A DNA stretch of 64,000 nucleotides from NCBI GenBank assembly GCA_039105265.1, contig JAPFFF010000027.1, positions 62,001 to 126,000 of the forward strand, given 5' to 3'. Shown piece by piece: positions 48,993 to 59,933 of this stretch (position 1 is the first letter of the stretch; every line of letters begins with the position of its first letter). The translations under genes were made by a program, and so were the position numbers. The DNA is from Tritrichomonas musculus (Eukaryota > Parabasalia > Tritrichomonadida > Tritrichomonadidae). A model generated the notes under the pieces. It made no database searches. It worked only from the letters and a program-made list of their open reading frames with translations, and was not told where the DNA came from.

Positions 48993-50056
48993 ATTGATTT
49001 AAAATTTTGAAGCATTGAAAAAGATAAAAAAACGTTATTTTTTCATTTAATTAATATCTTATGATTAAATAGTTTATGTAAAAATATTTTAGTAAATTTA
49101 GTATATTTATTATATATTATATCTAAAATTTTAAGTGTTATGAATATTAATTTGTATAAATATAATATTTTTATCAATAGCATCGCTATTACTTGAAATA
49201 AATATTATATATAAAAAATAATTTATAATGCTTTTATATTTATTAGTGAATTTAATAAGATTAAGGTTCTCCTTCCCTAAAAAAATGTAAATTATTCAAT
49301 ATTGAATTAACTCATAGAATATATAATTCAATAGAGCATTTTTCTGAAAAAGTTTTGGTGAAAAATAAAAATATTTGGCCTCAACGATTAAATCTTATTT
49401 TATTCAAAATTTTATTGAATCTTTAATTCTATGATTTCTATCTGTAAAAAAACAAAATCGGTAAGATTTCATAAATATATTTTTATTAAATCATATGAAA
49501 TATATATCTATATAAATTTTATATTTTAATTCATTTTAAAAAACGATATTTATGTATATTTTATTTGTGAAATCTCATTGAATTTAATCTTATGAATTTG
49601 AAAGGAGAACCTTAAAGTTGATCAAAAAAATAATTAAAAAATTCAGAGTTTATTTGTCAGCTTAAAGTAAACCGTCGATTTTTAAAAATTTTATTGTTTT
49701 ATTATCTTTATTAAAAAAATTAAATTCTTTTATATAATTAATCAAATAATTATAATATAAATAATTATATATTAATAATTGATTTTAATTAATTCAAATT
49801 AAGAAATATCAAATATACATTGTTTTTTTTTTTCTCTCTCAATTAACTTTTTTCAAAATATTTATATAAATAAATTTTCATTTTGTTTTTTTTTTTAATT
49901 TATTTTTGAAATTTATATAAATATATTAAAATATATTGTTAAATACAATAAATTAAACAATTTTACTTCATAAAATATGAAAGATATTTTTTGATTGGGA
50001 AGATATTTACCATATTAAGTAATTGCCCTTTTCATATTGAAAGATTTCCATAAATT
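48993..50056. other. Divergent intergenic region carrying a MITE
   Basis: About 1.1 kb between the calpain-like and kinase-BspA starts. Apart from the TTAA-flanked element at 49265-49611 nothing is recognised. Confidence 0.6.
49265..49611. mobile_element. 347-bp TTAA-flanked MITE-like element
   Basis: Inverted ends GGTTCTCCTT (49265-49274) and AAGGAGAACC (49602-49611), each bordered outside by TTAA (49261-49264, 49612-49615). The repeats are short (10 bp) and the inside is non-coding AT-rich sequence. It shares the TTAA border and GG first bases with the element at 42600, but not its end sequence. Confidence 0.6.
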
Positions 50057-50067
50057 TCATTTCATTT
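50057..50067 (+). promoter_or_regulatory. Tandem Initiator-like elements (TCATTTCATTT)
   Basis: Two overlapping TCATTT copies begin 19 and 14 bases before the ATG at 50076. Confidence 0.5.
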
Positions 50068-50075
50068 TAATTTGA

Positions 50076-53000
50076 ATGTCATCAAGCGCCAAAAACAATC
50101 CAACACTGGGGAGATATCAAATTAATATTAAAAATTATGCAGTTGGTGAATCCATTTCAAAAACTAGGAATAGTGTAATTTACTCAGTTGAAGATATAAA
50201 AACTCATGCCAAATATGCTGCAAAAATGGTTTCTTATACAAAGGAAGATGATGAAATGAAGAAAATGATCAATCGAGAAATTGGAATTATGGCATATCTC
50301 CAACATCCTACGATAATTAAATTTTATGGCTACTCATTAAAAGATTTCGAAGGTAACGATAGAGTTGTAATATTAATGGATTTAGCTATCAAGGGATCTT
50401 TAGGCAAAATACTTGGTGATGTTAAAAAATCAATTGTTGATCATTATTACGATAATACTGCTAGGCAAATTATTTTGGCCGGTATTGCACGTGGAATGAT
50501 GTTATTACACCAACTGCGAATCATTCATCGCGACTTAAAGCCAGACAATGTATTAATTGATGAAAATTTTCATCCTCATATTACAGATTTTGGACTTTCC
50601 AAACAGTATCAAGCAGATGATCCATTAGATCAATCAAAAATATGCGGAACAACAATGTATATGGCACCAGAAGTCATTATTGGTAGAGAATATGGTATCA
50701 AGTCAGATGTTTATTCTTTTGGAATCTTAATGTACGAAATTTTGACAGATTGTTACCCCTATCCAGCTCTTTTAGATAAAAAAATGATGGAACATGAATT
50801 TAATAAAAAAGTCATCGAAAATAATTATCGCCCAGAATTTACAGTTCCTGTTAAAGAATCATTGAAAAGATTAACAGAAAGTTGCTGGTCTGCTTCCCCT
50901 GATGACCGTCCGTCATTTGAAGAAATTTTCTACAAATTAGCATATAATTCAGAAATGGAGAATTTCGACGTTTTTGATCAAATGGCATCATCAAAAAGTT
51001 CTTTTCATGATTATTACTTAGATGATATTGATCAAGATGCGTTTTCCACCTATGTTGAAGAAATCTCAGTAATCGATCCACGTGAAAACAGCAGTTCAAG
51101 CAAGCCGGACTCCAAACATCTCAATAAAAGGATCAATAAAATGAAAAAAGAATTAAAAGCCCTTGAACAGAAAAATGAGCAACTAAAAATTGATCAACAA
51201 ACCGAAATCAGCCCATTAAAAGAAGACAACAAAGCCATACTAAAAAGGCTGGCAAAGATTGAGAAGGCGATTACTGATGATGGCAAAAAAATTCCCAAAA
51301 TTATAAGTGTTGATGAAGATGATGAAAAATCTGATTCAATGTCAGTTAATGAATTCAATAGTTTATCAATCAGGAAGCAACAAGAAATTGTAAACGAACT
51401 CTCTTCAAAAAGTTCCAAAAAGAAGAGAAAATCCAAAGAAACAAAGTCAAAAGAATCCAAATCAAAAGAAGCAAAGGCCAAAGATTCAAAAACCAAAGAA
51501 GAAAAAGCAAAAGTAGAAATACCAAAAGAAGAAGAAAAAGTTGAAGAAAAATCAATTTATGCAAAGATCAACGACTTGTTGTTATACATATTGAAATTCA
51601 ATCCAATTGAAGCGATCAGATACATTGAAATTAAATCACCAAATTCAAACGATACGTTAAGTACGTTAAAAGAGATGAATCAAGAATCAATTAGAATTCA
51701 TCTTCTGTTCAATTCAACTGAACTTCTGTTTCGTTATCAAATGCTTCATTCACCAGATTTTATCAATCATTTGTACCAATTCAATAACCTATCGATTGAA
51801 ATCAAGTATCCTCTAGAGACATATGAAGCAATGATGAACATTGTATCATTCATCAAAAGAGTCCAGCCACAAAGGATCAAAGTTGCCATATTAATTTCAG
51901 GTCCAAGAGAAACAGATGATCATTTTGAAGGCAATGAAAACATAAGCGTTCTTGGCTTTGATAATTCTATCAAAAAAATCTGTTCCAGTTCATTCAAAAG
52001 ATGCAAAAATTTGGAAGAAGTTGTGCTCCCTTTATCATTGATAGAAATTGAAAGAGAATCTTTTTATGAATGTTCTTCATTGAGGAAGATTTCAATTGCA
52101 CCTTCAATATCATCAATTAAAAGCAAAGCCTTTTATGGCTGCTCTTCCATTAAAGAATTAGTCATTCCTTCATCAGTGACAGATATTGGATATGAAGCAT
52201 TTGCAAACTGTTCATCACTCGAAGTATTGTCAATTGATCCTTCTGTAACAAAATTTCAGAATGACACTTTTGACAATTGTTCTTCAATGAAGCACTTGAT
52301 CATCGGAGGCATAACAAATACTATAGAACAGGGAAATTATTCTAAATTTAATTTTTCTAAATACCGTTCTACCCCTATTAAATCAACACCTGTTCTAATG
52401 AGGAATAAATCTTATGATAGCGATAAATTGGAACGAAATATTTGTGAAGTTGAAATGATGGAAGATGCTGAATATTCAGAAAATTCGTTTTGTAGTAGTG
52501 ATAATTCAACATTAAGAAAAGAAGAAGATGATGATAATGAAGAAGTAGAAAGGGCTCCTTCTAAACCAAGGTTAATGTCAAAATGTAGAAAAAAGAGATC
52601 AATGCCTACTCGAGATATTCCAATGGAAAAAGAAGAAGATGAAGAAGATAGTTTTTCATTACTAATCTCAATTCCTTCATTTGTTACAAAAATTGGACGA
52701 AAAGCATTTTATGAATTTTCAGAGATGACACAGATAGAAATTCCCAATTCTGTTACAAGTATTGAAGAAAGTGCATTTGAAGATTGTACTTCATTAAAGA
52801 CCATTGAAATTCCTTCATCTGTTACTTCAATTGGACCTTCATCTTTCAAAGGATGCAAATCATTAACAAAAGTAAACATACCAAGCTCAGTCACCAAGAT
52901 TGATGAATATGCATTTGAAAATTGCAGTTCTTTGAAAGATATTGAAATTCATTCATCAATAATTTTGATTGAATCTTACGCATTCAAAGGATGCGAATCA

Positions 53001-56000
53001 TTAACAAAAGTAAACATTCCTAATTCAGTGACCTCGATAGAATCATATGCCTTTAAAGATTGCACTTCATTAAAGGAAATCACATTTCCTTTATCTCTAA
53101 CTAATCTTGGGTCACATTCTTTTTCAGGCTGTTCTTCACTTACCAAAGTAGAAATACCAGCTTCTATTACATTGATTCAAAAAGGAACCTTTTTCAAATG
53201 CTCTTCTCTTAGTGATATACAAATCCCGCCTTCAGTGTCAAAAATTGAAAATGAAGCCTTTTATGGATGCTCATCGATTGAAGAATTAATCATTCCTTCA
53301 TCAGTTACCAATATTGAATATGAATCTTTTTATGATTGTACTTCACTTGAAAAATTGACAATTGATCCTTTTATCACAGAAATCAGGTACGATACATTTT
53401 CAAATTGTTCATCATTGAGACATATAATTATTGGAAATAGTGTTTCAGAAATCAGCAAATTTGATTATGCACAATTTCATGGTCGTTTCATAAAAGTGGA
53501 ATTATCATCAGAAAATGACATCATAGAAGAAGATGAAAGTGAATCGTATTGTCAAATTCCTGTATCAAATAATTACTGTATGAAAAAAAGACAGCTGTCA
53601 GATAATGAAGAAGAAGAAGAAATAGAGGAAGAACGTAATAATCTGAATGATGATGAAGAAGAAGAATTAAATGAACCAAATCATTCATATAACAATAATA
53701 AACCATCAGATAATGAAAATTCAGATAGTCATTCTTACAATAGAAAATTATCAAATAATGATGATGAAATAAAAAACTGCATAAATACAAGAAGCGTTCA
53801 AAGGAATAAAATTAAAAATAATAATGTAGAGGCAGATAACTATCTATCAGATAGTGAAATATCTAAAAATTCAGCAAATTCTAATATGTGTGATAATGAA
53901 GAATATAATTCATGTAGCGAACAAATGGATTTTTCAACAACAATTCGACCTTCTTCTACCTATAAAGTTCGTAATGTTTCACGACAGCAAATGTTAAAAG
54001 AAGAAGTTTTTGAAAGAATTGAAGAAAAAGATGAAGATGTTGTAATAACTCTTCCTGATTCAGTTACAAGAATAAATGCTCATGCATTTGATGATTGTTC
54101 TTATTTTGAAAGAATTGAACTTCCTAAAAAACTCGAGACAATTGAAGAAGGAACATTTTCAAATTGTCGCAAACTGAAACAATTAGTAATCCCAAGTGGT
54201 GTTAATTCTATTGGTGAAGATTCATTCAAAAAATGTTCAAATCTACAAATCATTACAATTCCTTCATCAGTTAAATCAATTGGTGAGCGAGCATTTGTTG
54301 ATTGTAATTCATTAGAAGAAGTCATATTTGAAGATTCAACCATAACAATCATTCCTGAAAAATGCTTCGCAGGATGCTCAAAATTGAAGAATATTAAAAT
54401 TCCTTCATCTGTATCTTCAATCATGTCCAATGCATTTGAGAATTGTAAATCATTAACTGAAATTGATGTTTCTTCAATTAAAAACATTGATCCTTATGTG
54501 TTTAGAAATTGTTCATCATTAACAAAAATTAAGTTTTCTTCATCTTTGAAAGAAATCCATACTTATTCATTTTGTGGATGCTCATCTTTGACTGAAATAA
54601 GTATTCCAACTTCAGTAAAATCAATCGAATCTTATGCTTTTAGTGAATGTTCATCATTGAAGAAAATTACACTTCCTTCTTCAATAACAAGAATTAATGA
54701 ATTTACTTTTTCAAAATGTTCTTCGTTAGAACAAATAAAAATGTCATCAAAAGTTTCTTATATTGCTGAAGGTGCTTTTTCTGGCTGTGAAAAACTTGCT
54801 GAATTTAAACTTCCTACTTCGATAACTTTTATTGCAGAAGAAACATTTTCAAATTGTTCTTCTCTTAAAACAATCAACATTCAAGAATCCATAGATACAA
54901 TTAAAGATAAAGCTTTTTATGGATGTTCATCAATTAAAGAGTTAGTTATACCTGTAACAGTAAAAAGCATTGGAAATGAATCATTTGCAAATTGTTCATC
55001 ACTTGAAAAAATCACAATTAACCCATTCATAACATCAATTGAAGATGACACATTTAGTTCTTGCTCATCTGTTAAAAGTCTTGTGATTGGAAACACTTCA
55101 ACAACTATTGAAAAATTTGATTATGAAAAATTCTATGGCCAATTCACAAAAGAAAGAAGAAGATACCCGAAACGCCAAGTGTCACATTTTTTGCGCTCTG
55201 AAGATTCTGAAAATAATAAAATTTCTAGAAATTCTAAACCATCTTCATCAAAACAAATGAACTTAAGAGAAATACAATGTTCAGATGAAAATTTATCAAT
55301 TGCTTCTTCAGATAATGAATCAGAAAAGAAAGCTATAGACGTAAATGAAGCGAAAAGAAAAGTTAATATCTCAATGTATCCAATTATAAAGATTGCAGAT
55401 ACCGTTACTGAAATTAAAGAAGGAGCATTTGAAGACCTCAACATAGTAAAGATTGAATTACCTAAATCACTCACATCTATTGCCAAAAATGCATTTTCTG
55501 GATGTGAAAAATTAACTAAAGTCATTATGCCTGATAATGTTAATTTTATCGGTGAAGGTTCATTTTCAAATTGCAGTTCATTAAAGGAAATAACAATTCC
55601 AAGCAATGTTACATCTATTCAAAATCAAGTGTTTTATGATTGCACATCATTGGAAAAAATTGAAATTCCAAATAAAGTAACATACATTGGAACTGAATCT
55701 TTTCATAATTGTTCATCATTACAAAAATTAAAGTTGCCAAATGGAATTACATTTATTGGTGAAAAAGCATTTGAAGATTGTTCAGAATTGAAAGAGATAA
55801 ATATTCCGGATTCAGTAAAAAGAATCCAAGAATCTTGTTTCTCAAATTGTAATTCATTGGAGAAAATATCAATTACTTCTTCTATACAATTCATTGAAGA
55901 ATCTGCATTTAATAACTGCAAATCATTAGAAACAATAAAGCTTCCTTCTTCTTTAATTTCACTTGCTCCGAACACTTTCAAAAACTGCAAAAAATTAAAG

Positions 56001-56960
56001 AAAATAACAATTCCTGAATATGTGACTTTCATTGGCAAAAGCTGCTTCTTTGGTTGCTCTTCATTATCACAAGTTGGAATATTTGCAAAGTTCGTCAGTA
56101 TCAATGAAAGCACTTTTGAAAACTGCTCTGCTTTGACTAGTTTCACGACTCCAAAGTCAGTGAATTATATTGGAAAGAGAGCATTTTCCAATTGCACAAA
56201 CTTAAATAAAGTTACATTTCCTCCTTCTTTGAGCTTCATTGGAAGTCAAGCGTTTGCGGGTTGTGAATATTTGTCTGAAATTGAACTACCTTCATATTTG
56301 ACTGAAATTTCAAATAGTCTGTTTGAAGGATGTTCTTCAATAACACGTATTACGATTCCTTCAAAAGTTACTATTATTGGCGACAGTTCATTTGCTGGCT
56401 GCACTTCTTTGGAGGAGATTTCAATTCCTAATTCTGTCACTTGCATTGCAGCTGAAGCATTCAAAGAATGTTCTTCATTAAGAGTTGTAAAAAATGGAGA
56501 CAGAGTCGTTTCTATTGGAACTAATGCTTTTACTGACTGCAAACAACTTAAAAATTCTAAATTTGCTCCTCAGTCTTCTACAACACTAAAGATGAGTTCT
56601 AAAAAGAAAATGTCAAGTGATGATTTAGAACTCAATATTGATATTGATAATGATAATAGTGAAATGTCAAGTGATTATATTGATAATGTTGATAGGACTT
56701 CTTCTAAAAAATCAAGGAATGTGGATAGAAAAAATATACAAAGAGATAATTTAGATAACATGGAATCTGATTCTATGAGTGATGAACAGCCTTCAAAACC
56801 ACAATTTTCTAAAATAACTCATAAAGTACAATTCGACTCTGATATTTCTGAAGATTCTATGCATGAAAAAGTTCCTGTTAAAGTTATAAATGTTAATACT
56901 ACAAATAGAAGAAAGAGTTCTACAAATTTACCCAAAAATAGAAATAAGGACTCACATTAA
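50076..56960 (+). CDS. Protein kinase fused to four blocks of BspA-type leucine-rich repeats
   Basis: 2294 residues. Residues 20-290 form a tyrosine-kinase-like kinase: Lys50 (YAAKMVS), HRDLKPDN (151-158), DFG (171-173), GTTMYMAPEV with APE 197-199. The catalytic residues are intact, although the glycine loop (GESISKTRNSV) is degenerate. A Lys/Glu linker with repeated SKE(S/T)K words (about 350-490) follows. About 48 BspA-type repeats of 23 residues fall in four blocks, near residues 640-770, 870-1140, 1330-1680 and 1780-2170, separated by acidic Ser/Asn/Glu linkers. The first three blocks end in the same cassette (FYGCSSIKELVIP, NCSSLE, TF..CSS, IIG, then a Phe/Tyr-rich tail). A charged tail ends the protein. 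It has no signal peptide or membrane segment, so it is probably a cytosolic signalling scaffold. The frame is intact over 6.9 kb. Confidence 0.9.
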   Translation: MSSSAKNNPTLGRYQINIKNYAVGESISKTRNSVIYSVEDIKTHAKYAAKMVSYTKEDDEMKKMINREIGIMAYLQHPTIIKFYGYSLKDFEGNDRVVILMDLAIKGSLGKILGDVKKSIVDHYYDNTARQIILAGIARGMMLLHQLRIIHRDLKPDNVLIDENFHPHITDFGLSKQYQADDPLDQSKICGTTMYMAPEVIIGREYGIKSDVYSFGILMYEILTDCYPYPALLDKKMMEHEFNKKVIENNYRPEFTVPVKESLKRLTESCWSASPDDRPSFEEIFYKLAYNSEMENFDVFDQMASSKSSFHDYYLDDIDQDAFSTYVEEISVIDPRENSSSSKPDSKHLNKRINKMKKELKALEQKNEQLKIDQQTEISPLKEDNKAILKRLAKIEKAITDDGKKIPKIISVDEDDEKSDSMSVNEFNSLSIRKQQEIVNELSSKSSKKKRKSKETKSKESKSKEAKAKDSKTKEEKAKVEIPKEEEKVEEKSIYAKINDLLLYILKFNPIEAIRYIEIKSPNSNDTLSTLKEMNQESIRIHLLFNSTELLFRYQMLHSPDFINHLYQFNNLSIEIKYPLETYEAMMNIVSFIKRVQPQRIKVAILISGPRETDDHFEGNENISVLGFDNSIKKICSSSFKRCKNLEEVVLPLSLIEIERESFYECSSLRKISIAPSISSIKSKAFYGCSSIKELVIPSSVTDIGYEAFANCSSLEVLSIDPSVTKFQNDTFDNCSSMKHLIIGGITNTIEQGNYSKFNFSKYRSTPIKSTPVLMRNKSYDSDKLERNICEVEMMEDAEYSENSFCSSDNSTLRKEEDDDNEEVERAPSKPRLMSKCRKKRSMPTRDIPMEKEEDEEDSFSLLISIPSFVTKIGRKAFYEFSEMTQIEIPNSVTSIEESAFEDCTSLKTIEIPSSVTSIGPSSFKGCKSLTKVNIPSSVTKIDEYAFENCSSLKDIEIHSSIILIESYAFKGCESLTKVNIPNSVTSIESYAFKDCTSLKEITFPLSLTNLGSHSFSGCSSLTKVEIPASITLIQKGTFFKCSSLSDIQIPPSVSKIENEAFYGCSSIEELIIPSSVTNIEYESFYDCTSLEKLTIDPFITEIRYDTFSNCSSLRHIIIGNSVSEISKFDYAQFHGRFIKVELSSENDIIEEDESESYCQIPVSNNYCMKKRQLSDNEEEEEIEEERNNLNDDEEEELNEPNHSYNNNKPSDNENSDSHSYNRKLSNNDDEIKNCINTRSVQRNKIKNNNVEADNYLSDSEISKNSANSNMCDNEEYNSCSEQMDFSTTIRPSSTYKVRNVSRQQMLKEEVFERIEEKDEDVVITLPDSVTRINAHAFDDCSYFERIELPKKLETIEEGTFSNCRKLKQLVIPSGVNSIGEDSFKKCSNLQIITIPSSVKSIGERAFVDCNSLEEVIFEDSTITIIPEKCFAGCSKLKNIKIPSSVSSIMSNAFENCKSLTEIDVSSIKNIDPYVFRNCSSLTKIKFSSSLKEIHTYSFCGCSSLTEISIPTSVKSIESYAFSECSSLKKITLPSSITRINEFTFSKCSSLEQIKMSSKVSYIAEGAFSGCEKLAEFKLPTSITFIAEETFSNCSSLKTINIQESIDTIKDKAFYGCSSIKELVIPVTVKSIGNESFANCSSLEKITINPFITSIEDDTFSSCSSVKSLVIGNTSTTIEKFDYEKFYGQFTKERRRYPKRQVSHFLRSEDSENNKISRNSKPSSSKQMNLREIQCSDENLSIASSDNESEKKAIDVNEAKRKVNISMYPIIKIADTVTEIKEGAFEDLNIVKIELPKSLTSIAKNAFSGCEKLTKVIMPDNVNFIGEGSFSNCSSLKEITIPSNVTSIQNQVFYDCTSLEKIEIPNKVTYIGTESFHNCSSLQKLKLPNGITFIGEKAFEDCSELKEINIPDSVKRIQESCFSNCNSLEKISITSSIQFIEESAFNNCKSLETIKLPSSLISLAPNTFKNCKKLKKITIPEYVTFIGKSCFFGCSSLSQVGIFAKFVSINESTFENCSALTSFTTPKSVNYIGKRAFSNCTNLNKVTFPPSLSFIGSQAFAGCEYLSEIELPSYLTEISNSLFEGCSSITRITIPSKVTIIGDSSFAGCTSLEEISIPNSVTCIAAEAFKECSSLRVVKNGDRVVSIGTNAFTDCKQLKNSKFAPQSSTTLKMSSKKKMSSDDLELNIDIDNDNSEMSSDYIDNVDRTSSKKSRNVDRKNIQRDNLDNMESDSMSDEQPSKPQFSKITHKVQFDSDISEDSMHEKVPVKVINVNTTNRRKSSTNLPKNRNKDSH

Positions 56961-57702
56961 TTTTTTTTCTCCTTCTCTAATCTAAATAAAAAGTTTTGAT
57001 TAAGCATAAATCTAAATATTTATGTTTTTTTTTTTTTTTTTTTTTTTTTTACGTCCAATTCAATATCCTGAATTCAATGAGATTTCTCAAATATATTTAT
57101 AGTCTAGAGTAAAACCCCCCTACCAAATCTCTATATAAAAGAGTTGGAATCATAATATTATAAATACATATATATATAAAATGTTCATTTAATAAAATAA
57201 TAATTATTATATAAAAAATATTTATTTTATATTTAGATATTAGTATTTAAAAATGCATTCTATTCAATTTTTTTATCGAAAAATTGAATAGAAGTGTTTC
57301 CTTTGGTAGACCTCTGGGCATGAAGCAATCTCTGTTGAAAAATCTTAAAACTTAAAATATATTATGTATGCCTTTAATGCATTATGAAATTCTAATTTCA
57401 TTAGTATTTTGGGGCTAGATTTTTTGAAATGCAAATCATTTAGTAATTTTACTTAAAACAAAAATTATTGTATTATTTATAATTACCAAAAAATAATTAA
57501 ACTTTTTACATAATAATATAGTCATTAATATATAAAAAATATTAATGTAAATAGATTTTTTATATTTTTATTTTAAATTGAAAAAGTTGCTTTTTTTTTT
57601 ATACAAATTATAAAAGTTAATATATACGTTTTATATCATTATATACACGTTTTTTGTAAAAAACGAAAAAATCTTTTCTTTTTTCAATGTCATTTAATTC
57701 GG
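56961..57702. other. Intergenic with T26 tract and a hairpin
   Basis: A T26 run at 57025-57050 and a 15-bp perfect inverted repeat, TTCTATTCAATTTTT at 57258-57272 with its complement at 57279-57293 (6-base loop). No gene supported. Confidence 0.6.
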
Positions 57703-59145
57703 ATGATGCCCAAAAAGCCCGAAAAAAAAAAACAACTAGACAACAGAAAAACAAAGAAACAAAAAAATGAAGAAAAAATAAAGACAGCTCGTAGTAACAA
57801 AAAAAGAAAGCAAAAATACAGAAATGCTAATACATCTCCAATAATTTCATCAAGTAAACCTGGTCATTTAAATGATCAAGGGTGTGCCAGACTTAATATT
57901 ATATATGAAATATGTCAAATTAATGATGATTCTAGAAAAGTGTCAAATTATAACAAATACACTAATTGAAAAATTTTTTGCATTGGATTATTATTAATAT
58001 CTGCTGCAAGTTTTGCATATTTGCGCAATTTTTTCCTTCTCCCAAATGAGCGCACTGTAAGGAGATGGATTTCGTAAACCAATCTTGAAACAACCCCAAA
58101 TCAATTTTTATTATCAGAAGCAAAAAATATATTTGAAAAATATATAAAAGAAAACCAAATAAATGATATTGAAAATTTCAAGGTAATTTTATCGGTTGAT
58201 GCTTTTTCAATGAAACCAAATTTAGTAATTGATGATGATGGAGTAAGGCGTGGAACCATAAAAGATGAAATTGTTGACGATGAATTAATCAAACATATGA
58301 AAGAAAGTGTTCTGAAATTTGAAAAATACTCACTTGAAAACAAAAAAATAGTTATTACAAATACTTTTGTATATTTAGTACAACCATTATTATCAATATA
58401 TCCATGTTTTATTGTCCATCTCTCTGGATCAACCCAAGGTAAATCAATTATAAGTTAAATTGAAACTCTAACTTTTTTAATGGATGTCATGAAAAAGTTG
58501 AACATTCAAGTTGAAGCCCTTTCATTTGATGGCGATACAACATACTCAAAATTGACAAGAAAATGGAATAATATTGTTAGAAAAGAATATCAAAATTCAA
58601 ATTCAAATTCAAAATAATAAAAAGTGAAACTATTAAAAATTCTCTCCCAAAATAGCTGTTGATCCTCTGCATATTTTAAAGAGATGGAGATATCGTCTAT
58701 TTAAATGCCAACTTCAGCAGTTTTTAATTGAAACACAAAGCATCGTAAATTTTCAACAATTTAAATATGATTTCGATATTCCATCTTTAGCACTAATGGA
58801 CAAACCTTTCTTAAAAATGAAAGATGACTTGCCCCTTAAATTGTTTGATCCTCAAAATCTAATCAAGTTGCATGAAGTTAATAATAAGGCGACTTTTTCA
58901 TATTTCTTTATTCCATCAATAACTATTTTATGTTTAAAATACATAGAAATTTCTATAGATGATAGAAATGAAAATTCGAATACATTCAAAAGCCCTGATG
59001 TTATCATGACATCAATTTCATTATCAGTATACTTCTCATAAATAAAAGATTCAATAATTATATATGAAATTGCTTCTTTGATTGGAAAAGAAATCTCTTC
59101 TTTTGTAAAAATTTGAAGATAAATTTTCATTTTTTTGAAATTCAA
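57703..59145 (+). pseudogene. Decayed DNA-transposase-like gene
   Basis: A series of protein-like segments on the plus strand is broken by several stops and frame changes. The first is basic (KKPEKKKQLDNRKTKKQKNE) with GHLNDQGCARLNIIYEIC. Then come NERTVRRWIS, VILSVDAFSMKPNLVIDD, QVEALSFDGDTTYSKLTRKW and, in another frame, DPLHILKRWRYRLFKCQLQQ. Asp-containing strands (SVDAFSM, SFDGDT) and DPLHILKRWR recall RNase H-like transposases of the P/THAP kind, where a D..H..K motif follows. The family is not assigned with certainty. No terminal inverted repeats could be paired. Confidence 0.45.
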
Positions 59146-59680
59146 AGCTTTTAAATTACCACTAAGAAATTAAAAAAAAAATGTAGTTTATTAATTACAT
59201 TTTAATTCCTCAGAGTCTGAATCTGATAAGAGGAATATCTTTGACTTTTCCTCTACTGGATACTCTTCTTCTTGAATAAAAGCTCATAGCTTGTATCACT
59301 TGAATGGGCATCAAACTCCATTCCGATGTCTTTCAACTTCTAAATTTGACTTTGTACTTGATCATTATTTCTTTTATTATTTCTATTACCTTTTTTCTCA
59401 TCTTATTTGGTCTGATTCTATCACAATGTGGATTACAAACGAACAATTTACCAACTTTATCTATTTGTTATTCAATGAACTAATATGTGGAACGTGAAAT
59501 ATAATTTCTGGAGCTGTGTATATGTTATGAGTGGACTCATGAGCTTGAATCATTAAATAAAAGTGGACCAAAAATAAAAAAATTAGATTAATATTTAATA
59601 AAAGAATAAATATTATCCGACCAAACTTTTTAATTGAAATCCTTTCAATTATCATTATTTTATCGAACATTATTATGGGC
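59146..59680. other. Probable remainder of the decayed transposon
   Basis: Short closed frames and no recognisable domain. It may be the tail of the decayed transposase-like element; no end repeat is visible. Confidence 0.35.
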
Positions 59681-59751
59681 AGAATGATTCGATCATTGTT
59701 ATGGGCAGAATCCTTTATTCGTTTATATTATTACAATGATCGAATCATTCT
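59673..59751. repeat. Hairpin with direct repeats upstream of tRNA-Cys
   Basis: AGAATGATTCGATCATTGT (59681-59699) is the exact reverse complement of 59733-59751. TTATGGGCAGAAT occurs twice, at 59673-59685 and 59699-59711. The structure ends 60 bp before the tRNA gene. Confidence 0.7.
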
Positions 59752-59811
59752 ATTAAGCTCAAAAATATAAAGGTAATATTAATATATGTTAAGCATTTTT
59801 CAATAACAGAA

Positions 59812-59882
59812 GGGGCCGTAGCTCACCGGTAGAGCATTGGATTGCAGATCCAGCGGTAATCGGTTCGATTCCGGTCAGCCCC
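59812..59882 (+). tRNA. tRNA-Cys (GCA)
   Basis: Acceptor GGGGCCG/CAGCCCC (one C-A mismatch), D arm GCTCACCGGTAGAGC, anticodon stem TTGGA/TCCAG with loop TTGCAGA (U33, anticodon GCA), T arm ATCGGTTCGATTCCGGT. The discriminator is U, as expected for tRNA-Cys. A T-rich Pol III terminator starts at 59885. Confidence 0.93.
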
Positions 59883-59919
59883 TCTTTTTTTTTCTAAAAA
59901 AATTGAATACATATCAAAT

Positions 59920-59925
59920 TCATTT
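59920..59925 (+). promoter_or_regulatory. Initiator-like element (TCATTT)
   Basis: Begins 14 bases before the ATG at 59934, between the tRNA terminator and the HAD gene. Confidence 0.5.
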
Positions 59926-59933
59926 ATCAAATC

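Noticed and set aside
57113-57315. CTACCAAA / TTTGGTAG pair as element ends
   Set aside because: Only 8 bp match in AT-rich sequence, without target duplication.
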